DNA of 64,000 bases. It comes from Gerris lacustris (Eukaryota; Arthropoda; Insecta; Hemiptera; Gerridae). The stretch covers positions 114,635,904 to 114,699,903 of the forward strand of contig OX578277.1 in assembly GCA_951217055.1 (NCBI GenBank). The letters are read 5' to 3'. The notes beneath the pieces are model-generated. The model was not told where the DNA came from. It saw only the letters and a list, made by a program, of their open reading frames with translations, and searched no databases. The position numbers and the translations under genes were made by a program. Position 1 is the stretch's first letter, and the number at the start of each line of letters is the position of its first letter. Positions 56,836 to 64,000 of the stretch are shown here, piece by piece.

Positions 56836-57199
56836 ATACACGGAGAGAAAATTATGCTAAATAGTCAGTATAACTTATTCTGCCACCATTTTTCAACCGC
56901 GTACTAGTCGAAAAAATTCATTCCCATACTGAGGTGCAGTATAGGCCTATTCTGCGACCCAGCATAGACGTTTTCAGACTGCGTAGCAGTTGATGGTATA
57001 CTGGAGTCAAGTCGAACATATCATTCAACTCCTGTGCAGCATAACCACTAAACTGTTTCGCAGTTTAAAACACCCCTATACTGCAATGCAGTATAGTTTG
57101 ACTCGGCTCGGTCGCAGTATTGTTGTTTCCAGAATCGTGGCAGCCGAAAAAATTAATTAATAAAGCATAAAGGCAGTTGAAAATATTTAGTTTCAACTG
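56836..57199. repeat. Array of ACTG-N5-CAGT palindromes (left block)
   Basis: After TACACGGAGAGAAAATTATG (from about 56836) come imperfect palindromes centred near 56934, 56957, 56984, 57006, 57034, 57058, 57086 and 57112, a period of about 22-28 bp. Best examples: ATACTG-AGGTG-CAGTAT, AAACTG-TTTCG-CAGTTT and the perfect TATACTGCAATGCAGTATA. A longer CAGTTGAAA/TTTCAACTG hairpin is at 57174-57199. Confidence 0.8.
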
Positions 57200-58402
57200 G
57201 AATTCAGCATACCTCATAAGTACATTTATTACTATTTTTAATGAAATAGTTAATAAAACAAATAGTTAACTACGGTACGTTACATATTATTATTATTATT
57301 ACATATATATAAATGTTCTGGAGGTAGTTTTGAAATAATTTAACAGTGTTTTAGGGGTACATTTATTTAGTACAGATTTTTTCTTGGGTAACCTAATCTA
57401 ATCTATATGGTGTGTTTATTGGTTTTATTTTTCTTTACTTGAATAGTAATGTGTATAAGAACCGTTACGATTCAGAGGTTATATAGGTATTAAAAGTTTA
57501 AAAAAATACCCTTTGACTTAAGAGGATTAGACCTTTTTAGGAGAATCAGAAAAAACCATTATACTTATGCTTATGAAAGATAAATTTTAACGGTTATTCA
57601 AACCCTCAGTAAGGTTAAAATTTACCTGAATTGAACACTGGAACTGGCATAGTATTTGGGAAGTAATTTTGTATATATAGAAAGTATGCGTCAACCCCTC
57701 TTGGGCCGTTATGAAGCTTACTAATCTTTTAGACCATCCAAAAAATTACAAATAAATTTTGGAACTGCTAAAGTTTGAAGAGAATATTGTCAGACAGCAA
57801 AAATAACTATTGACAATATTATTATTGATTATAAGTGAGCATTAGAGACTATATTTAAACTTAGAAAGTATATACACATGATAATCTTCATCGTCTATAA
57901 GAACTAAGTTAATATAGACTGTGTGAAAACTGTAGTATCCACCTAAATAAACGATTCTCCCCTACGTTCTAGCTATGAAATAGAATAAAAGAGAATAGAT
58001 TTGTATTTGCGTATAAAAACATGATTATAGTATATAGGTATTGAAAAATCAATCCTACACGTGGTTTATTTTGTCGTTCGGAACAATGTGCATAACTCTG
58101 TTAATGAAAAAAAAGGTTTGTCTCGTCGAATAGATAAAATTAGAATTTTTTCCTATCCTAAAATTCAAATTTTAATTTTAAAGGGCACGTTTACGCGAGC
58201 GTTGCGCACGAACGCTTGGGCAGACAACGTTGTCCGGCAAACTCGTTCTGAGCATTGGTAAAATGAACATGTGCACAAAATTTCATCAAAATCGGTCAAC
58301 TTGTACTCAAGTTATCGTCATATTATGTTTCAGACACACCGTCAAATACGTAGCATATTTTGTTGAATAAAATTTAGGAAGCTCGCTATGTTCGCTTCAA
58401 TT
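57200..58402. other. Insertion interrupting the palindrome array; includes a GCGAGCG-family fragment
   Basis: The ACTG palindromes stop at 57199 and resume at 58490. 58085-58402 matches the 3' part of the GCGAGCG family (TTTACGCGAGCGTTGCGC, GAAGCTCGCTATGTTCGCTT). 57200-58084 has nothing recognised. Confidence 0.5.
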
Positions 58403-58489
58403 AAACTCGTGATTTATGAAAATGCATTTATTACTTAGAATGCGTTAAAAAAATACTACGTAAAATGAGTCACTAATAAAAAAGATCAT

Positions 58490-58610
58490 CAACTGTGACT
58501 CAGTTGAAGATAAGGCAGGTGCATTTCAAGTCAACTGCGACCAAGTATAAGTACTTTGTCTTAACTGTGTATCAGTTGAACAAAATACGTCTTCGACTGC
58601 CTCCGAGCTG
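58490..58610. repeat. Array of ACTG-N5-CAGT palindromes (right block)
   Basis: CAACTG-TGACT-CAGTTG (58490-58506), AACTG-CGACC-AAGT (centre about 58540), TAACTG-TGTAT-CAGTTG (58563-58578) and GACTG-CCTCC-GAGC (centre about 58602). Same half-sites and spacer length as the left block. Confidence 0.75.
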
Positions 58611-58640
58611 AAGGGCCGGTGGTAGGTGGGGGGAACCCTA

Positions 58641-58680
58641 TATAAAGGTTACCCCAGCTGAACGGAAGTCATTCTTCAGT
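58641..58680 (+). promoter_or_regulatory. Core promoter of the SAM-like gene
   Basis: TATAAAGG at 58641-58648 with a TCATTC initiator whose A (58671) is 30 nt downstream; a second initiator-like TCAGT follows at 58676-58680. The first ATG is at 58761. Spacing is as expected for a TATA/Inr promoter. Confidence 0.6.
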
Positions 58681-58820
58681 TGTGCTTCCTACATTACAGA
58701 TCATTGCTTTAGAGTTCTTTACACTTCTATATCATTTTAATCTTTACATATTGTCTATATATGAGACTTATTCAGTTATTCGGACTTAAATTGGTGAAAC
58801 GTTTTCTCCAAGCTTGTGCA

Positions 58821-63402
<4,582 letters not shown>

Positions 63403-63436
63403 TGCGTAAGGAAACAACATTGTAACAACTGTCATC

Positions 63437-64000
63437 ATGCTATCGTGCCACGATTGTAAACATAGATTCAAATCTGTAAGCGATCTTATAGTTCATATCA
63501 AACGTATGCACCTTGACTTTTCACCAGGGGACAATCTTTCGTTGCGCTGTGGCGAGCCAGGCTGCTACAGAGTATGTGGCAGCTTGTATACCTTGCGTTA
63601 TCATTTAAAGTCTGAACATTGTGCCACTTCTCCAAGTGGTGTCGCGCCCTCTTTAAACAACGTGGTCTGTGAAAGGAATGGGAACGAGGTAGGAGAAGGT
63701 ATTAAAGACTCAGAAATAAATATCTCACAAGATGAGACGGTTAATGGGGAAAACTTACGCTTTGATTTTTCGCCCGAAAATTTAAAAAAAATATTTTTAG
63801 ATACAGCTGCTAAGATGTTTAGCAAGCTACAGGCCAACCCACAAATACCCCTTAATTACATTCAGTTATTTTATAATAGGTATGAAGAATATATGAAAGA
63901 CTCGTTTTGTTTTGTGTTAAATCGATTTGCAGAAGACAGTGCTAGAGATGGCACTTGTAATCACTTAGGGCCATTCACTGAAACTTTATTAGGATCCATA
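63437..64000 (+). CDS. C2H2 zinc-finger protein, partial (runs off the window)
   Basis: The ATG at 63437 is the first Met after an in-frame TAA (63407-63409) and opens 188 codons to the window end without a stop. Two N-terminal C2H2 fingers: C4, C7, H20, H25 (CX2C-X12-HX4H) and C38, C43, H56, H61 (CX4C-X12-HX4H). After an acidic linker comes a helical segment (FLDTAAKMFSKLQANPQIPL, then FYNRYEEYMKDSF). The gene starts 34 nt after the stop of the SAM-like gene on the same strand, too close for an ordinary independent promoter, so a dicistronic message or an internal promoter is likely. C2H2 proteins of this design beside SAMD3-like genes seem familiar from fish and invertebrate annotations, but this was not searched. 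Biochemical role unknown. Confidence 0.75.
   Translation, partial: MLSCHDCKHRFKSVSDLIVHIKRMHLDFSPGDNLSLRCGEPGCYRVCGSLYTLRYHLKSEHCATSPSGVAPSLNNVVCERNGNEVGEGIKDSEINISQDETVNGENLRFDFSPENLKKIFLDTAAKMFSKLQANPQIPLNYIQLFYNRYEEYMKDSFCFVLNRFAEDSARDGTCNHLGPFTETLLGSI

Overview
The window is AT-rich, intron-containing, repeat-dense eukaryotic nuclear DNA. The transposon families (Ty3/gypsy, hAT, Tc1/mariner and Harbinger-like elements, tRNA-derived SINEs), initiator-like core promoters and microsatellite-tailed interspersed repeats suggest an arthropod, most likely an insect; a hemipteran is possible, but the species cannot be read from the sequence. There is no bacterial or organellar content. Most of the 64 kb is transposable-element sequence, much of it nested.

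Layout. 1-2542: degenerate tandem repeats inside an older interspersed repeat. 2543-17703: two complete, seemingly identical Ty3/gypsy retrotransposons on the minus strand, sharing their middle LTR (LTR-internal-LTR-internal-LTR, period 6961 bp) and bounded by one 4-bp target duplication (ACAC). Each has gag, an in-frame canonical -1 slippery heptamer, and a protease-RT-RNase H-integrase pol; there is no env. 17704-20480: unassigned DNA, then two tandem arrays (about 135 bp and about 65 bp units). 21122-24657: two hAT MITEs with 8-bp duplications, an inverted pair of tRNA-derived SINEs, and copies of a TIR element ending in a GCGAGCGTA motif. 27-30.5 kb: more of that family, a candidate LTR with polypurine tract, and LINE RNase H remnants. 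31.6-38 kb: three copies of a 577-bp repeat carrying what looks like a promoter plus first exon, with a CTAG-centred palindrome. 36.8-40.3 kb: an ACTAGCTG-headed repeat expanded by internal tandem duplication and carrying a Tc1/mariner remnant. 41.4-54.3 kb: an inverted pair of repeats enclosing a 10-kb hAT nest (hAT elements inside a hAT element, each with its own 8-bp duplication); one inner hAT has a broken ZMYM/TTF-type transposase.

The right end (56.8-64 kb) is different. After a Harbinger-like MITE there is an array of about a dozen imperfect palindromes of the form ACTG-N5-CAGT spaced roughly every 25 bp, split by a later insertion. Next come a TATA/Inr promoter and a six-exon gene (605 codons before the stop, all splice phases consistent) with a SAM-like N-terminus. 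Only 34 nt after its stop codon a second gene starts, with two C2H2 zinc fingers, and it runs off the window. I cannot name this two-gene unit. The tight spacing, the palindrome array and a possible terminus at about 56836 make it the best candidate here for an undescribed mobile or co-expressed system.

All homology statements are from recognition of motifs by eye; no database search was run.
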